Source: an uncultured Alphaproteobacteria bacterium (GTDB lineage Bacteria; Pseudomonadota; Alphaproteobacteria; Rhodobacterales; Rhodobacteraceae). Taken from it: 64,000 nt of DNA. Position 1 is the first letter of the stretch. The number at the start of each line of letters is the position of its first letter. A program made the position numbers and the translations under genes. The DNA is taken from NCBI GenBank assembly GCA_902596605.1, contig CACJUU010000006.1, positions 1 through 64,000 on the forward strand, written 5' to 3'. The notes beneath the pieces are model-generated. The model was given only the letters and a program-made list of their open reading frames with translations. It did not search any database and was not told the origin of the DNA. Below are positions 1 through 9,669 of the stretch, piece by piece.

Positions 1-447
1 GAAAAAGTAGTATTAAATATGGGAATAGGAGAGGCTGTTGCAGATACAAAGAAAGTAAAATCCGCGCACAATGACTTAATGCTGATTGCAGGCCAGTTAC
101 CTGTGTTTACAAAGGCAAAAAAATCTATCGCAGGTTTTAAAGTTAGAGAGGGAATGCAATTAGGGGCAAAAGTTACACTAAGAAGGACAAGAATGTATGA
201 GTTTATTGACCGTCTGATTAATGTCGCCATGCCGAGAATAAGAGATTTTAGAGGATTATCGCCAAAAAGCTTTGATGGTAGAGGCAATTACGCACTCGGC
301 ATAAAAGAACATATAGTATTTCCAGAAATCGACTTTGATAAAGTAGATGAGATTTGGGGCCTTGATGTTGTGGTATGCACGACAGCAAGGTCAAATGATG
401 AAGCTAAGTTTTTACTTAGTTTATTTAATTTCCCTTTTAGAGATTAG
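1..447 (+). CDS. rplE: 50S ribosomal protein L5, 5' end outside the window
   Basis: L5 binds 5S rRNA and helps build the central protuberance of the large subunit. The frame is open from base 1 ([11 protein letters not shown]), which is the conserved L5 start region, so roughly 30 N-terminal residues lie upstream of the window. The central conserved stretch with [10 protein letters not shown] and the PEIDFDKV segment near the C-terminus are present. The Met at base 19 is internal, not the start. The gene is followed after 12 bases by rpsN, as in the spc operon. Confidence 0.97.
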   Translation, partial: EKVVLNMGIGEAVADTKKVKSAHNDLMLIAGQLPVFTKAKKSIAGFKVREGMQLGAKVTLRRTRMYEFIDRLINVAMPRIRDFRGLSPKSFDGRGNYALGIKEHIVFPEIDFDKVDEIWGLDVVVCTTARSNDEAKFLLSLFNFPFRD

Positions 448-459
448 GATAGAATAATT

Positions 460-765
460 ATGGCAAAAGTTTCTATGGTGAACAGACAGATTAAGCGTGA
501 GCGATTAGTTCAGAAGTTTATGCAAAAGCGAGAAGAATTAAAGAAAATATCGAAGGACTCATCTTTAAGTAATGAAGAGCGTTTTAAGGCAAGATTAGCT
601 CTCGCTAAGTTGCCGAGAAATTCGAGTCCGACTAGATTACATAATAGGTGTGTAGTCACAGGAAGACCAAAGGGTTATTACAGGAAGCTGAAGATGTCAA
701 GAATAGCTTTGCGAGAGCTAGCTTCTGCTGGTGAAATTCCCGGTATGATAAAGTCCAGCTGGTAA
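460..765 (+). CDS. rpsN: 30S ribosomal protein S14 (long, zinc-free form)
   Basis: S14 is a small-subunit head protein. At 101 residues this is the long C-minus form without the zinc-binding CxxC pairs of the short form. The C-terminal signature is intact: [11 protein letters not shown], then a SRIALRELA segment, ending in KSSW. It sits between rplE and rpsH with short gaps, so it is co-transcribed in the spc operon. Confidence 0.97.
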   Translation: MAKVSMVNRQIKRERLVQKFMQKREELKKISKDSSLSNEERFKARLALAKLPRNSSPTRLHNRCVVTGRPKGYYRKLKMSRIALRELASAGEIPGMIKSSW

Positions 766-777
766 GGAGAATTCAAA

Positions 778-1176
778 ATGACAATGACCGATCCATTAGG
801 GGATATGTTGACTAGAATTAGAAACGCTCAAATGAGACGAAAACAATACGTTCTCACACCAAACTCAAAATTGCGAGCATGGGTTTTAGATGTGTTGAAA
901 AGTGAGGGCTATATTAAGAGTTATGAGATTGAAAAAAATGTGTTAGGCGCAGATAATATTAAGGTAGCTTTAAAATATTTCGATGGAGAGCCAGTGATAA
1001 AAGAGCTCAAGCGTGTGTCTACCCCAGGTCGAAGGGTGTATCTAGGAGCGGATAACCTTCCAAAAGTTAGACAAGGTTTGGGGGTGGCAATTGTGTCCAC
1101 TTCTAAAGGTATTATGTCAGATGCAAAAGCTCGTCAATCCAGAGTGGGTGGCGAAGTTTTATGTACTGTTTTTTAA
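778..1176 (+). CDS. rpsH: 30S ribosomal protein S8
   Basis: S8 binds the central domain of 16S rRNA and, in the model enterics, also represses spc-operon translation. The 132-residue protein begins with the typical [13 protein letters not shown] and ends with the conserved STSKGIM and GGEVLCTVF signatures. An AAGGAGA ribosome-binding site precedes the ATG. Length and position are normal. Confidence 0.97.
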   Translation: MTMTDPLGDMLTRIRNAQMRRKQYVLTPNSKLRAWVLDVLKSEGYIKSYEIEKNVLGADNIKVALKYFDGEPVIKELKRVSTPGRRVYLGADNLPKVRQGLGVAIVSTSKGIMSDAKARQSRVGGEVLCTVF

Positions 1177-1185
1177 GGAAAGGCC

Positions 1186-1719
1186 ATGTCAAGGATAGGA
1201 AAAAAACCGATTGAAATTCCAAGTGGAGTTGAAGCCGTACTTAAAGAAGGTACTATAGAGGTCAAAGGTGCTCTTGGTTCAAGACATTTTGATTTTTCAG
1301 AAAAACTTAAAGTGGATATCGTTGATAAGAATATTACAGTAAGCCCAAAAAACCTTGAGAAAGAAACGCGCCAGCTTTGGGGCATGTCGAGATCGCAGAT
1401 AGCAAATATAGTGCATGGGGTTAATGCAGGATTCTCTAAAGAGCTTGAAATAAATGGGGTTGGTTATAGAGCAGCCGTCCAGGGTAAAGTTCTTAAATTG
1501 TCATTAGGATATTCCCATGATGTTGATTTTGACATTCCTGACGATGTTAAAATAACGTGTGCCAAACCTACTGAGATTAAAGTGGAAGGTATAGATCAGC
1601 AGGTTGTGGGAGAAGTGGCAGCGAAGATACGTGCTTGGAGGGCTCCTGAGCCTTACAAAGGAAAAGGAATCCGGTATAAAGGTGAATATATTTTTGCGAA
1701 AGAGGGAAAGAAGAAGTAG
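1186..1719 (+). CDS. rplF: 50S ribosomal protein L6
   Basis: L6 binds 23S rRNA near the factor-binding site. The 177-residue protein has the two tandem L6 folds: N-terminal [11 protein letters not shown], and in the second repeat [14 protein letters not shown], the family signature close to the C-terminus. It starts 9 bases after rpsH with an AAGGAAAGG ribosome-binding site. Confidence 0.97.
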   Translation: MSRIGKKPIEIPSGVEAVLKEGTIEVKGALGSRHFDFSEKLKVDIVDKNITVSPKNLEKETRQLWGMSRSQIANIVHGVNAGFSKELEINGVGYRAAVQGKVLKLSLGYSHDVDFDIPDDVKITCAKPTEIKVEGIDQQVVGEVAAKIRAWRAPEPYKGKGIRYKGEYIFAKEGKKK

Positions 1720-1727
1720 GAGCTATA

Positions 1728-2087
1728 ATGACAACACATAAGATAAAATTGTTCAAGAAACGATCTCTCAGGGTCAGAAACAAGTTAAAGAAAACTAGCT
1801 TCGGTAAATGTAGGCTGTCTGTTCACAGATCCTCTAAGAACATTTATGCACAAGTTATTGACGATAGACTAGGAAAAACAGTGGCTTCTGTGTCATCACT
1901 AGAGAAGAGTTTAGGAGTAGTTGGAAAAAATAATATAGAAGTTGCTACAAAAATTGGAAAGGAAATAGCCTCAAGAGCCCTTAAAAAAGGGATTAAGGAA
2001 GTGGTATTTGATAGGGGGGGATTCTTATATCATGGAAAAATTAAGGCGCTAGCGGACGCCGCTAGGGAAAATGGATTAAAATTATAG
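1728..2087 (+). CDS. rplR: 50S ribosomal protein L18
   Basis: L18 works with L5 to bind 5S rRNA. The protein is 119 residues, normal for the family, with a basic N-terminus and the conserved C-terminal block [20 protein letters not shown]. It lies 8 bases after rplF in the spc operon. Confidence 0.97.
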   Translation: MTTHKIKLFKKRSLRVRNKLKKTSFGKCRLSVHRSSKNIYAQVIDDRLGKTVASVSSLEKSLGVVGKNNIEVATKIGKEIASRALKKGIKEVVFDRGGFLYHGKIKALADAARENGLKL

Positions 2088-2098
2088 GGATAAGAGCT

Positions 2099-2614
2099 TT
2101 GGAAGATAATAGAAAATTAGATAGAGAAGAATCAGAATTTACAGACCGTCTTGTAGCGATAAACCGCGTTTCAAAAACGGTAAAAGGAGGAAAAAGGTTT
2201 GGATTTGCGGCTTTAGTCGTAGTAGGTGATCAAAAAGGTAGAGTTGGATATGGAAAAGGAAAAGCCAAGGAAGTTCCTGAAGCTATTCGCAAAGCTACAG
2301 AGCAAGCAAAACGAAAGACAGTAAAAGTTCCTTTGAGGGAAGGTAGAACTCTTCATCACGATATTGACGGCAGACATGGCGCGGGAAGGGTCATTATGAG
2401 AAGTGCAAAAGCGGGAACAGGAATTATTGCCGGTGGGCCAATGCGAGCTGTTTTCGAGATGCTAGGTATTCAAGATGTTGTGGCTAAGTCATTAGGTTCT
2501 CAGAACCCCTATAATATGATTAGAGCGACTATCAGTGGCTTGACCAAGGAGTGGAGCCCAAGAATGGTCGCTCAGCGAAGAGGCAAAAAAGTTTCTGAGA
2601 TAGCATTTAAATAA
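2099..2614 (+). CDS. rpsE: 30S ribosomal protein S5
   Basis: S5 lies at the mRNA entry tunnel and affects decoding accuracy. The N-terminal double-stranded-RNA-binding fold ([19 protein letters not shown]), the glycine-rich [14 protein letters not shown] loop and the C-terminal S5 domain ([14 protein letters not shown]) are all seen. The start appears to be TTG at 2099: no ATG lies between the rplR stop and the conserved region, and AGGGA sits upstream. Length 171. Confidence 0.95.
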   Translation: MEDNRKLDREESEFTDRLVAINRVSKTVKGGKRFGFAALVVVGDQKGRVGYGKGKAKEVPEAIRKATEQAKRKTVKVPLREGRTLHHDIDGRHGAGRVIMRSAKAGTGIIAGGPMRAVFEMLGIQDVVAKSLGSQNPYNMIRATISGLTKEWSPRMVAQRRGKKVSEIAFK

Positions 2615-2625
2615 CGGTAAAATTT

Positions 2626-2805
2626 ATGAATAAGAAAATAAAAATAAAAAGGGTAGGATCTTTAATACGTCAGCCACTAAATCAGATTAGGGTTGTAAAA
2701 GGCTTAGGACTAAGGAAAACTAACTCGGTAAGAGAAATAGAGGATACGCCTTCAGTAAGGGGGATGCTGGCTAAAGTAGCACATCTGGTTAAGGTTTTAG
2801 ATTAA
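2626..2805 (+). CDS. rpmD: 50S ribosomal protein L30
   Basis: A short gene of 59 codons between rpsE and rplO. Translation gives a basic N-terminus (MNKKIKIKRVGSLIRQP), then GLGLRKTNSVREIEDTPSVR and MLAKVAHLVKVLD. This is the L30 fold pattern, with the family's LG.....V....TP...G motif. Position in the spc operon and length both fit bacterial L30. It ends 18 bases before rplO. Confidence 0.95.
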   Translation: MNKKIKIKRVGSLIRQPLNQIRVVKGLGLRKTNSVREIEDTPSVRGMLAKVAHLVKVLD

Positions 2806-2823
2806 AAAAGGAAGTTTTAGATA

Positions 2824-3288
2824 ATGCGTTTAAATGATATTTCAGATAATCCTGGTGCTGTTAAAAAAAGGGTAAGGGTAGGAAGGGGACCCGGTTCCGG
2901 TAAGGGTAAAACTGCTGGCCGAGGAATAAAGGGTCAAAAGTCAAGATCGGGGGTCTCAATAAAGGCTTTTGAAGGGGGGCAAATGCCTCTTTATCAAAGG
3001 TTGCCTAAACGAGGTTTCAATTCAAGAAATCCGAAAAAACTACTAGATCAAGTCAACCTTGGGTCAATTCAAATGCTCATTGATGCAAAAAAGATTGTCG
3101 AAAATAAGTTGATAGATATAGCGGTACTCCGCAGTGTAGGTTTGATAAACAAGAATTCAGTCTCCGTAAAGCTTTTGGCAAAAGGATCTCTAACTTCCAA
3201 AGTAAAGATTGAAGTTTCGAGCGCTTCCGAAAAAGCAAGACAAGCAGTTGAAAAGATGGGTGGCGAACTCAATCTTACTTCTGCATAA
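2824..3288 (+). CDS. rplO: 50S ribosomal protein L15
   Basis: L15 is a late-assembly large-subunit protein. The N-terminal 50 residues are glycine and basic rich ([20 protein letters not shown], then SRSG and [17 protein letters not shown]), the diagnostic extension that penetrates 23S rRNA. The C-terminal globular domain follows. Length is 154. It is directly upstream of secY, as in nearly all bacteria. Confidence 0.97.
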   Translation: MRLNDISDNPGAVKKRVRVGRGPGSGKGKTAGRGIKGQKSRSGVSIKAFEGGQMPLYQRLPKRGFNSRNPKKLLDQVNLGSIQMLIDAKKIVENKLIDIAVLRSVGLINKNSVSVKLLAKGSLTSKVKIEVSSASEKARQAVEKMGGELNLTSA

Positions 3289-3303
3289 AAGGAATATTGT
3301 ACT

Positions 3304-4656
3304 ATGGTATCTGCGGCAGAACAGATGGCAGCCAACTTGAGCTGGAGCTCTATTGGTAAAGCCAAAGACCTTCAGAACAGGATACTTTATGCTTTGTTGC
3401 TTCTGATCATTTACAGAGCGGGTACTTATGTTCCAGTCCCCGGTGTGGATGCAGAACAATTGAAAGCTTTTTTTGAGCAAAATGCTCAGGGTATAGGTGG
3501 GATGCTAAATATGTTTACCGGTGGGGCAGTGGGAAGGATGGCTGTATTTGCACTCGGAATTATGCCATATATTACATCGTCCATTATCATGCAGTTGTTA
3601 ACTTCTATGGTTCCATACCTTGAACAACTTAAAAAAGAGGGAGAACAGGGTAGACAGAAAATAAATCAGTATACAAGATACGGTACGGTGATTCTGGCGT
3701 TCTTTCAATCATGGGGGATAGCCGCTGGCATTGAGTCTCAGGGTTTAGCGTCAGAGCCTGGGCTTTTCTTTCGCGTGTCTTGCGTTGTCACACTCGTGGG
3801 AGGCACTATGCTTTTAATGTGGCTTGGTGAGCAGATAACCCAGAGGGGTATTGGAAATGGTATATCGTTAATTATATATGTTGGTATAATTGCTGAATTA
3901 CCTGGAGCTTTAGGACAGTTTTTTGCATCTGGTCGATCTGGAGCGCTAAGTGCCTTTACTATTATCTTTCTAATAATTGTGGTAATTGCTGTGATAGCAT
4001 TCGTTGTTTTCGTTGAAAGGGCTCTGCGTAAGGTTCCTCTACAGTACCCTAGAAGACAGGTAGGAATGAAAATATTTGAGGGCGAAAACTCTAACTTGCC
4101 TGTAAAGGTGAATCCAGCAGGTGTCATTCCTGCGATATTTGCATCATCATTACTATTATTGCCCACAACTATGACTGCATTCTCGTCCAACGATAGTTCA
4201 GGTTTTGTTGGATTTTTAGCTGCTTATCTAGGCCCTGGCCAAGTACTTTACTATTTGTTCTTTGGAGGTATGATTATTTTCTTCACCTATTTTTACACGC
4301 TAAATGTATCTTTTAAACCAGAGGACGTTGCAGAAAATATAAAGAAACAGGGGGGATTTGTTCCTGGAATACGGCCAGGACCAAAAACAGCTGAATACCT
4401 TGAATACGTGGTGGTTAGGCTTTTAGTAGTAGGGTCACTATATTTGGCCGCAGTCTGTCTTTTACCTGAGTTTTTAAGAGCGCAGATGAATGTTCCTTTT
4501 TACTTCGGTGGTACATCAGTACTAATCGTTGTGTCTGTTACTTTGGATACAGTAGGACAATTGCAATCGCACCTCTTAGCTTACCAATATGAAGGTTTAA
4601 TTGAGAAGTCGCGCCTAGGAAAGAAGAATAAAAGGAAAAGCAGGTTTAGAAGATGA
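3304..4656 (+). CDS. secY: Preprotein translocase subunit SecY
   Basis: SecY is the channel-forming subunit of the Sec translocon in the inner membrane. The 450-residue protein shows ten hydrophobic segments, the N-terminal RILYALLLLIIYRAGTYVPVPGVD, the PYITSSIIMQLL segment, the NPAGVIPAIFA helix and the C-terminal basic tail KKNKRKSRFRR. Its stop overlaps the adk start by four bases (ATGA), so the two genes are translationally coupled. Confidence 0.98.
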   Translation: MVSAAEQMAANLSWSSIGKAKDLQNRILYALLLLIIYRAGTYVPVPGVDAEQLKAFFEQNAQGIGGMLNMFTGGAVGRMAVFALGIMPYITSSIIMQLLTSMVPYLEQLKKEGEQGRQKINQYTRYGTVILAFFQSWGIAAGIESQGLASEPGLFFRVSCVVTLVGGTMLLMWLGEQITQRGIGNGISLIIYVGIIAELPGALGQFFASGRSGALSAFTIIFLIIVVIAVIAFVVFVERALRKVPLQYPRRQVGMKIFEGENSNLPVKVNPAGVIPAIFASSLLLLPTTMTAFSSNDSSGFVGFLAAYLGPGQVLYYLFFGGMIIFFTYFYTLNVSFKPEDVAENIKKQGGFVPGIRPGPKTAEYLEYVVVRLLVVGSLYLAAVCLLPEFLRAQMNVPFYFGGTSVLIVVSVTLDTVGQLQSHLLAYQYEGLIEKSRLGKKNKRKSRFRR

Positions 4657-5228
4657 TTATAATATTGTTTGGACCTCCAGGAGCCGGAAAAGGGACGCAA
4701 GCTCAAAGATTGGTCGATAAACACAACCTAAAACAATTATCGACTGGAGACATGCTCAGGGAAGCTATAGATGAAGGAAGTGAACTAGGTAAAAAAGCGA
4801 GCTCAATTATGGATAGGGGTGAGCTGGTTTCTGACGATATCATACTATCAATGATTAAAAATAAGTTAAGAAAAAGCGGTAATGACGGGTTTATATTCGA
4901 CGGCTTTCCACGTAACTTGGAGCAGGCTAAAGCTTTAGATAAAATATTACTTGATTTAAAGTTAAGGTTAGATTTGGTAATCGAAATAGTAGTAAATGAT
5001 GAGGTGTTAATAAATAGAATTGAAAGTCGCGCCAAAGAGAGCAAAAACGCTCGGAGTGATGATAACGAAGAAGTACTTAAAAACAGACTGAATATCTATC
5101 ATGAGAGTACAGAAATGATAATACCGTATTATTTAGAGCAGAAAAAACTCGTTAAAATAGATGGTATGAAAAGTATTGAGCAAGTTAGTAGCGATGTTGA
5201 AGGTCACTTAATAAATATTAAGAAATGA
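4653..5228 (+). CDS. adk: Adenylate kinase (short-LID form)
   Basis: Adenylate kinase interconverts ATP + AMP and 2 ADP. The P-loop GPPGAGKGTQ is at residues 7-16, followed by the AMP-binding STGDMLR and the DGFPRN motif. The LID region is short and lacks the four zinc cysteines; the arginine-containing ESRAKE and NRLNIY segments remain. At 191 residues it is the short-LID type typical of alphaproteobacteria, and its place between secY and rpsM is typical of that class. Confidence 0.97.
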   Translation: MIIILFGPPGAGKGTQAQRLVDKHNLKQLSTGDMLREAIDEGSELGKKASSIMDRGELVSDDIILSMIKNKLRKSGNDGFIFDGFPRNLEQAKALDKILLDLKLRLDLVIEIVVNDEVLINRIESRAKESKNARSDDNEEVLKNRLNIYHESTEMIIPYYLEQKKLVKIDGMKSIEQVSSDVEGHLINIKK

Positions 5229-5311
5229 AGTCATAGGTACCTAAAATTACTTCTATTGAAAAAGGCTGAAATAACATTTTAAAGGAATTAAAGAAATATT
5301 TTATTGATCTA

Positions 5312-5339
5312 TTGACCTTATTATTTTAGGCGCTATAAA
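5312..5339 (+). promoter_or_regulatory. Candidate sigma-70 promoter for the alpha operon
   Basis: In the 162-base gap between adk and rpsM, TTGACC (5312-5317) is followed after 16 bases by TATAAA (5334-5339), a good match to a sigma-70 promoter. The start of rpsM lies about 50 bases downstream. This would let rpsM-rpsK-rpoA-rplQ be transcribed separately from the spc operon. It is a consensus match by eye only. Confidence 0.45.
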
Positions 5340-5390
5340 GACAGTCTAGATCATTATTTAGCTAGAGAAAGATTTGAGTGGAGAGTAAGG

Positions 5391-5759
5391 ATGGCTAGAA
5401 TAGCCGGAATAAATTTGCCGACAAACAAAAGAGTATTAATTGCGCTCACTTACATACACGGCATAGGAAAAGTGACTTCTAAAAATATATGCGATGCTGC
5501 GGGAGTAAACGTATCAACAAGGGTCAACCAACTTTCCGAGCACGAGGTCGCCTCTATAAGACAGCATATTGATGGTAATGTGGTGGTAGAGGGTGACTTG
5601 AGAAGGGAAAAGACAATAAACATTAAGAGGCTTATGGACCTTGGATGTTATAGGGGCTTAAGACACAGAAGAGGTTTGCCCGTCAGAGGGCAGAGAACCC
5701 ATACTAATGCTAGAACAAGAAAAGGCCCAGCAAAGGCGATAGCTGGTAAGAAAAAATAA
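5391..5759 (+). CDS. rpsM: 30S ribosomal protein S13
   Basis: S13 contacts the large subunit and the P-site tRNA. The 122-residue protein has the N-terminal [10 protein letters not shown], the helix-two-turn-helix region ([14 protein letters not shown]) and the basic C-terminal [19 protein letters not shown]. Length and position fit the start of the alpha operon. GGAGAGTAAGG precedes the ATG as ribosome-binding site. Confidence 0.97.
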   Translation: MARIAGINLPTNKRVLIALTYIHGIGKVTSKNICDAAGVNVSTRVNQLSEHEVASIRQHIDGNVVVEGDLRREKTINIKRLMDLGCYRGLRHRRGLPVRGQRTHTNARTRKGPAKAIAGKKK

Positions 5760-5772
5760 GACGGAAAATTAT

Positions 5773-6150
5773 ATGGTTAAGAAAAAAAAGAAAGAGAAGA
5801 AAAACATTTCAACTGGAATTGCTCATATAAATTCCAGTTTCAATAACACCAAAGTTCTAATTTCTGACGTGCAAGGTAACGCTATAGCGTGGTCTTCAAG
5901 TGGGACGATGGGTTTCAAAGGTTCAAGAAAGGCAACACCATACGCTGCGCAGTTGGCAGCAGAGGATGCTGGAAAGAAGGCGCAGGAGCATGGTATGAAG
6001 TCTCTTGATGTACATGTTCAAGGTCCGGGCTCTGGTAGAGAGTCAGCACTGAGAGCATTATCTGCTATTGGAATGAACGTAACGTCAATTAGAGATGTTA
6101 CGCCAATTGCACATAATGGATGTAGACCACCAAAACGACGACGTGTCTAA
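5773..6150 (+). CDS. rpsK: 30S ribosomal protein S11
   Basis: S11 forms part of the platform that contacts mRNA in the E site. The 125-residue protein carries a lysine-rich N-terminus, [12 protein letters not shown], the [13 protein letters not shown] signature and the invariant C-terminus [10 protein letters not shown]. It follows rpsM by 13 bases. Confidence 0.97.
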   Translation: MVKKKKKEKKNISTGIAHINSSFNNTKVLISDVQGNAIAWSSSGTMGFKGSRKATPYAAQLAAEDAGKKAQEHGMKSLDVHVQGPGSGRESALRALSAIGMNVTSIRDVTPIAHNGCRPPKRRRV

Positions 6151-6226
6151 AGACACATCGTAAATATTTTAACCTCGGGAACGATTAGCTGTCACGGATC
6201 AAGCTAACGTAAGAATGGAGGACCAG

Positions 6227-7243
6227 ATGATCCACAAAAACTGGCATGAACTTATAAAACCTTCGGGCTTAAACTTAGTAAACGATGAGCAAAACCCAAA
6301 TTTTGCAACTATTGTTGTTGAGCCACTGGAAAGAGGCTTCGGGCTTACCTTAGGAAATGCTCTTAGAAGAACTCTTCTTTCTTCTCTTCAAGGAGCTTCA
6401 ATCACTTCAGTAAAGATAAATAGTGTTTTACATGAGTTTTCTTCAATACCAGGTGTAAGAGAGGATGTTACGGATATAGTTTTAAATCTAAAGGCTATCG
6501 CAGTAGGTATGGAAGTAGAGGGTCCAAAGAAATTAACATTAAAAGAACAAGGCCCTAAAGCTGTTACCGCTGGAGACATTGTCGAAACAAATGGAATAAG
6601 CATTTTGAACAAAGATGCTATGATATGTCAGCTAGATGAGGGCGGATCACTTGATATGGAACTTACGGTTGATACAGGTAAAGGATATGTGCCAGGTGAT
6701 AAACATAGAGATGTAGATATGGCTATAGGTATGATATCTGTAGACGCTATGTTTTCTCCTGTAAAAAAAGTGTCATACAAGGTGGACTCTACGCGTGAAG
6801 GACAAGTTCTTGACTATGATAAACTCTCGCTATCAATAGAGACCGATGGATCAGTGAGTCCGGAGGATGCAATAGCTTTTGCTGCTAGAATATTACAAGA
6901 TCAACTTACTGTTTTTGTTAATTTTGAGGAGCCTCAAGCTGAAGAGATTACTAGTGATGAAGATGAACTAGCTTTTAATCCGCTGTTACTGAAAAAAGTT
7001 GAAGAACTTGAGCTGTCTGTGAGGTCTGCAAATTGCTTAAAGAACGATAATATTGTTTACATCGGTGACTTAATTTTAAAGACGGAATCGGAAATGTTAA
7101 GAACCCCTAACTTCGGTAGAAAATCTCTCAATGAAATTAAGGAAGTTCTTACTTCAATGGGGCTGCATTTAGGAATGGATGTTTCTGAGTGGCCACCTGA
7201 AAACATTGAAGAACTTGCAAAAAAACATGAAGATCAATATTAA
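6227..7243 (+). CDS. rpoA: DNA-directed RNA polymerase alpha subunit
   Basis: RpoA dimerises to nucleate RNA polymerase assembly and contacts UP elements and activators through its C-terminal domain. The N-terminal dimerisation domain ([17 protein letters not shown]) and the C-terminal domain ([17 protein letters not shown], then [13 protein letters not shown]) are intact. An ATG at 6215 is in frame, but GGAGGA at 6217-6222 lies inside that extension, five bases ahead of the ATG at 6227. The resulting N-terminus, [12 protein letters not shown], matches alphaproteobacterial RpoA, so 6227 is preferred (338 residues). Confidence 0.95.
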   Translation: MIHKNWHELIKPSGLNLVNDEQNPNFATIVVEPLERGFGLTLGNALRRTLLSSLQGASITSVKINSVLHEFSSIPGVREDVTDIVLNLKAIAVGMEVEGPKKLTLKEQGPKAVTAGDIVETNGISILNKDAMICQLDEGGSLDMELTVDTGKGYVPGDKHRDVDMAIGMISVDAMFSPVKKVSYKVDSTREGQVLDYDKLSLSIETDGSVSPEDAIAFAARILQDQLTVFVNFEEPQAEEITSDEDELAFNPLLLKKVEELELSVRSANCLKNDNIVYIGDLILKTESEMLRTPNFGRKSLNEIKEVLTSMGLHLGMDVSEWPPENIEELAKKHEDQY

Positions 7244-7265
7244 ATAACTATATGAGAGACGCACT

Positions 7266-7700
7266 ATGAGACATTCGCATGGTTACAGGAAGTTAAACAG
7301 AACTCATGAACACAGGTCAGCTATGTTTGCTAACATGGCTTGTAGCTTAATTGAGCACGAGCAAATTAAAACAACCCTTCCTAAAGCAAAAGAACTGAAG
7401 CCGATTGTAGAAAAGTTAATAACCCTTGCGAAGAAAGGCAATTTGCATTCTAGAAGAATTTTAATCTCAAGGATCAAACAGCAAGATGCTGTAAGAAAAT
7501 TGTTTGATGTTCTAGCATCACGTTATAAAGACCGACCTGGAGGTTGTGTAAGAGTTCTAAAAGCTGGTCAAAGATATGGAGACATGGCGGATATGGCTAT
7601 AATTGAACTTGTCGATCGAGACGAAAACGCAAAAGGTGCAGGTGACCGAAAACGTGTAGAAGAGCATGAAAGTGCCGTAGCCTCCGAAAATAGAGAGTAA
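7266..7700 (+). CDS. rplQ: 50S ribosomal protein L17
   Basis: L17 lines the outside of the peptide exit tunnel. The first residues [17 protein letters not shown] and the later [14 protein letters not shown] are the family signatures. It has 144 residues because of a charged C-terminal extension, common in alphaproteobacteria. It ends the alpha operon, 22 bases after rpoA. Confidence 0.97.
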   Translation: MRHSHGYRKLNRTHEHRSAMFANMACSLIEHEQIKTTLPKAKELKPIVEKLITLAKKGNLHSRRILISRIKQQDAVRKLFDVLASRYKDRPGGCVRVLKAGQRYGDMADMAIIELVDRDENAKGAGDRKRVEEHESAVASENRE

Positions 7701-7714
7701 TTAATTGCTTACTA

Positions 7715-8698
7715 ATGGCTGATAGCCGAGACATAATTGTTGAAGAAGATGGAATAGACTGCAGGCTGAGTACCTGGATTAAAAGGAATGATAGGCGGCT
7801 AACCTTCAACTCGGTGAATACACTCTGTAGAAAAGGTTTGATAAAAGTTAACGGCATTAAGGCGCAGGCGTCCTACAGACTTGTAATGGGTGACGTAATT
7901 ACTATACCTAGTCCTTCATTAGATTTCACTGGCGATGTATCAACCCCAAAAATTGATCCTAAGTTGGCTAAGCTGATACTTGATGCAATAATTTTAAAAG
8001 ATGATCATCTTATTGCTTTAAACAAACCAGAGGGTTTAGCCTCACAAGGAGGTAGTAGTCAGGGAACGCGTCATGTAGATGCATATAAATCTAAACTACA
8101 ATTTGGTGCAAAGGATCCACCAAGATTAATTCACAGGCTTGATAAAGAAACTTCTGGTATTTTATTGCTAGCTAGAGACGTTAAGACCGCTAGCGCTTTC
8201 GCAACTCTATTCAGGGACAAACAGGTTGAGAAGATATATTGGGCACTTGTTGAAGGGGTACCAAAAAAAGAAAAAGGTATATTAGAAAGCTATATCGGAA
8301 ACGTAGATATCTGGAAGCCGAGTATTAATCAGGGACTTATAGAGCAAAAAAAAAGTAGGTGGAATAATGCTAATAAAAAGAAAGCAGTCACTTTGTATAA
8401 AGTGATAGAAAAAATAGGTTCAAAATATGCGTGGCTAGAATTAAAGCCTGCTACTGGTCGTACTCATCAGTTGAGAATTCATTGTGCTGAGTTAGGAAAT
8501 CCCATCATAGGAGATAGAAAATACAAAAGCAGTGAAGATAAGAATTCTCAAGACTTTCCATATAGTTTCAAAAAGCTCTTTCTGCATGCAAGGCGCGTTA
8601 CTTTCGTGCACCCAACATCAAAAAAGACAACAAAAATTGAGGCATCTTTGCCTAAGCATATGGCTTTAGTTTGGAAGCATTTTGGTTGGAGAATTTGA
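7715..8698 (+). CDS. RluC/RluD-type 23S rRNA pseudouridine synthase
   Basis: Enzymes of this family convert specific uridines in 23S rRNA to pseudouridine. An N-terminal S4 RNA-binding domain (about residues 8-70, with GLIKVNG and GDVITIP) precedes the catalytic domain. The catalytic Asp is in HRLDKETSGILLLAR, and the substrate-binding KPATGRTHQLRIH motif lies further on. Length 327 fits. Being S4-containing and located next to the ATP12 gene, it is most like alphaproteobacterial RluC-type proteins; the exact target uridines cannot be read from sequence. Confidence 0.9.
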   Translation: MADSRDIIVEEDGIDCRLSTWIKRNDRRLTFNSVNTLCRKGLIKVNGIKAQASYRLVMGDVITIPSPSLDFTGDVSTPKIDPKLAKLILDAIILKDDHLIALNKPEGLASQGGSSQGTRHVDAYKSKLQFGAKDPPRLIHRLDKETSGILLLARDVKTASAFATLFRDKQVEKIYWALVEGVPKKEKGILESYIGNVDIWKPSINQGLIEQKKSRWNNANKKKAVTLYKVIEKIGSKYAWLELKPATGRTHQLRIHCAELGNPIIGDRKYKSSEDKNSQDFPYSFKKLFLHARRVTFVHPTSKKTTKIEASLPKHMALVWKHFGWRI

Positions 8699-8729
8699 TT
8701 AGCAATTAAAGGTTTAGAACTAAACACCT

Positions 8730-9431
8730 ATGATTATTAGTAAAGATAAATACTGGAAAACAGTCAGAAAAAAAGAGCAAGGTAAAAACTTGTTCTTCAT
8801 TTACTTAGATGAGGTATGCCTCAAGTCAGACAAAGGCCATAAATTAGTGCTGTCTGAACAATTAGCTAACGAGGTGGTAAGGGAGTGGAGCGCAGATGGA
8901 AAACTTAGCGCTATTAAAAATAGTTTCTTTACTAAATTCTGCTTTTCAGCGACTGATATTACAAAAAAAGAGAGGGAAACTATTTTTGGTAATTTGGTGG
9001 AATATGCCAATTGTGATCCTATTTGTTATATCGCATGTGAACCAACAAAATTACATTTGAAGCAAAAAAATTTTTATAGTCCTTTGATACACTGGGCTGA
9101 AAATTTTTTTTCAATAAAATTGAATATAGGAACAGGACTTCTTTATATCGAGCAGCCACCCTTAAACGCTAACATAATTAAAAAATACTTAGAAGAGCTT
9201 GATAATTTTCATTTAACTGCAATCCATGAGCTAACTAAAAGCCTAGGTTCTCTTTTTACTAGTCTAGCGCTTTATGAAAACGCAGTAAGTTCAGAACTCG
9301 CTTGGGAAGTTGCTAATGTAGAAGATAACTTTAGAATTGAAGTCTGGGGTGAAGTTGAAGAAGAAAAGCAAAAAAAAAATATAGATTTTGATCATTTCAA
9401 AGATCTAACAAAAATACTTCAAATGATCTAG
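8730..9431 (+). CDS. ATP12-type F1-ATPase assembly chaperone
   Basis: ATP12 proteins assist F1-ATPase alpha-subunit assembly in mitochondria, and homologues are nearly confined to alphaproteobacteria. The 233-residue sequence has the family's N-terminal pattern of a short beta strand followed by an LSEQLANEVVREWSA helix (family: lA.aIA.EW..Q). The conserved C-terminal region holds the helices LHLTAIHELTKSLGSLFTSLAL-like and LAWEVANVEDNFRIEVWGE. The last is the ATP12 signature for the D..fQ...WG segment. It lies 31 bases after the pseudouridine synthase, probably in one transcript. Confidence 0.85.
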   Translation: MIISKDKYWKTVRKKEQGKNLFFIYLDEVCLKSDKGHKLVLSEQLANEVVREWSADGKLSAIKNSFFTKFCFSATDITKKERETIFGNLVEYANCDPICYIACEPTKLHLKQKNFYSPLIHWAENFFSIKLNIGTGLLYIEQPPLNANIIKKYLEELDNFHLTAIHELTKSLGSLFTSLALYENAVSSELAWEVANVEDNFRIEVWGEVEEEKQKKNIDFDHFKDLTKILQMI

Positions 9432-9630
9432 TTTGGGGGCTTTGAGAATCATAGTTGCTTGAAGAATCAGTGTTTAAGAAGAATTGTCTAAAAAAAGAAG
9501 ATAAAATACCCTTTAATACACTGATTTTAATGACTTTTTTCTGTATGAATAATTAAAAGTGGAAAAAAGCGTGAGAATGTTTAAACTTACGTTTTTTGAA
9601 GTGTGTATGAGTGTTTTTATTTACACGCGA

Positions 9631-9644
9631 AAGTTTCGAAACTT
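9631..9644. promoter_or_regulatory. Perfect 14-bp palindrome upstream of aapJ, candidate operator
   Basis: The 238-base gap before aapJ contains AAGTTTCGAAACTT, a perfect palindrome ending 25 bases ahead of the aapJ ATG. Its position between likely promoter and start codon suits a repressor site. The rest of the gap is AT-rich and also holds a widely spaced inverted repeat (AATCAGTGT near 9465 and ACACTGATT near 9520). No regulator gene lies nearby, so the operator role is inference. Confidence 0.35.
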
Positions 9645-9669
9645 AAATTAGGTTAAAGAAGGAAAAAAT

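Noticed and set aside
3069-3480. Minus-strand frames over rplO and secY
   Set aside because: Shadows of well-established ribosomal and secY genes.
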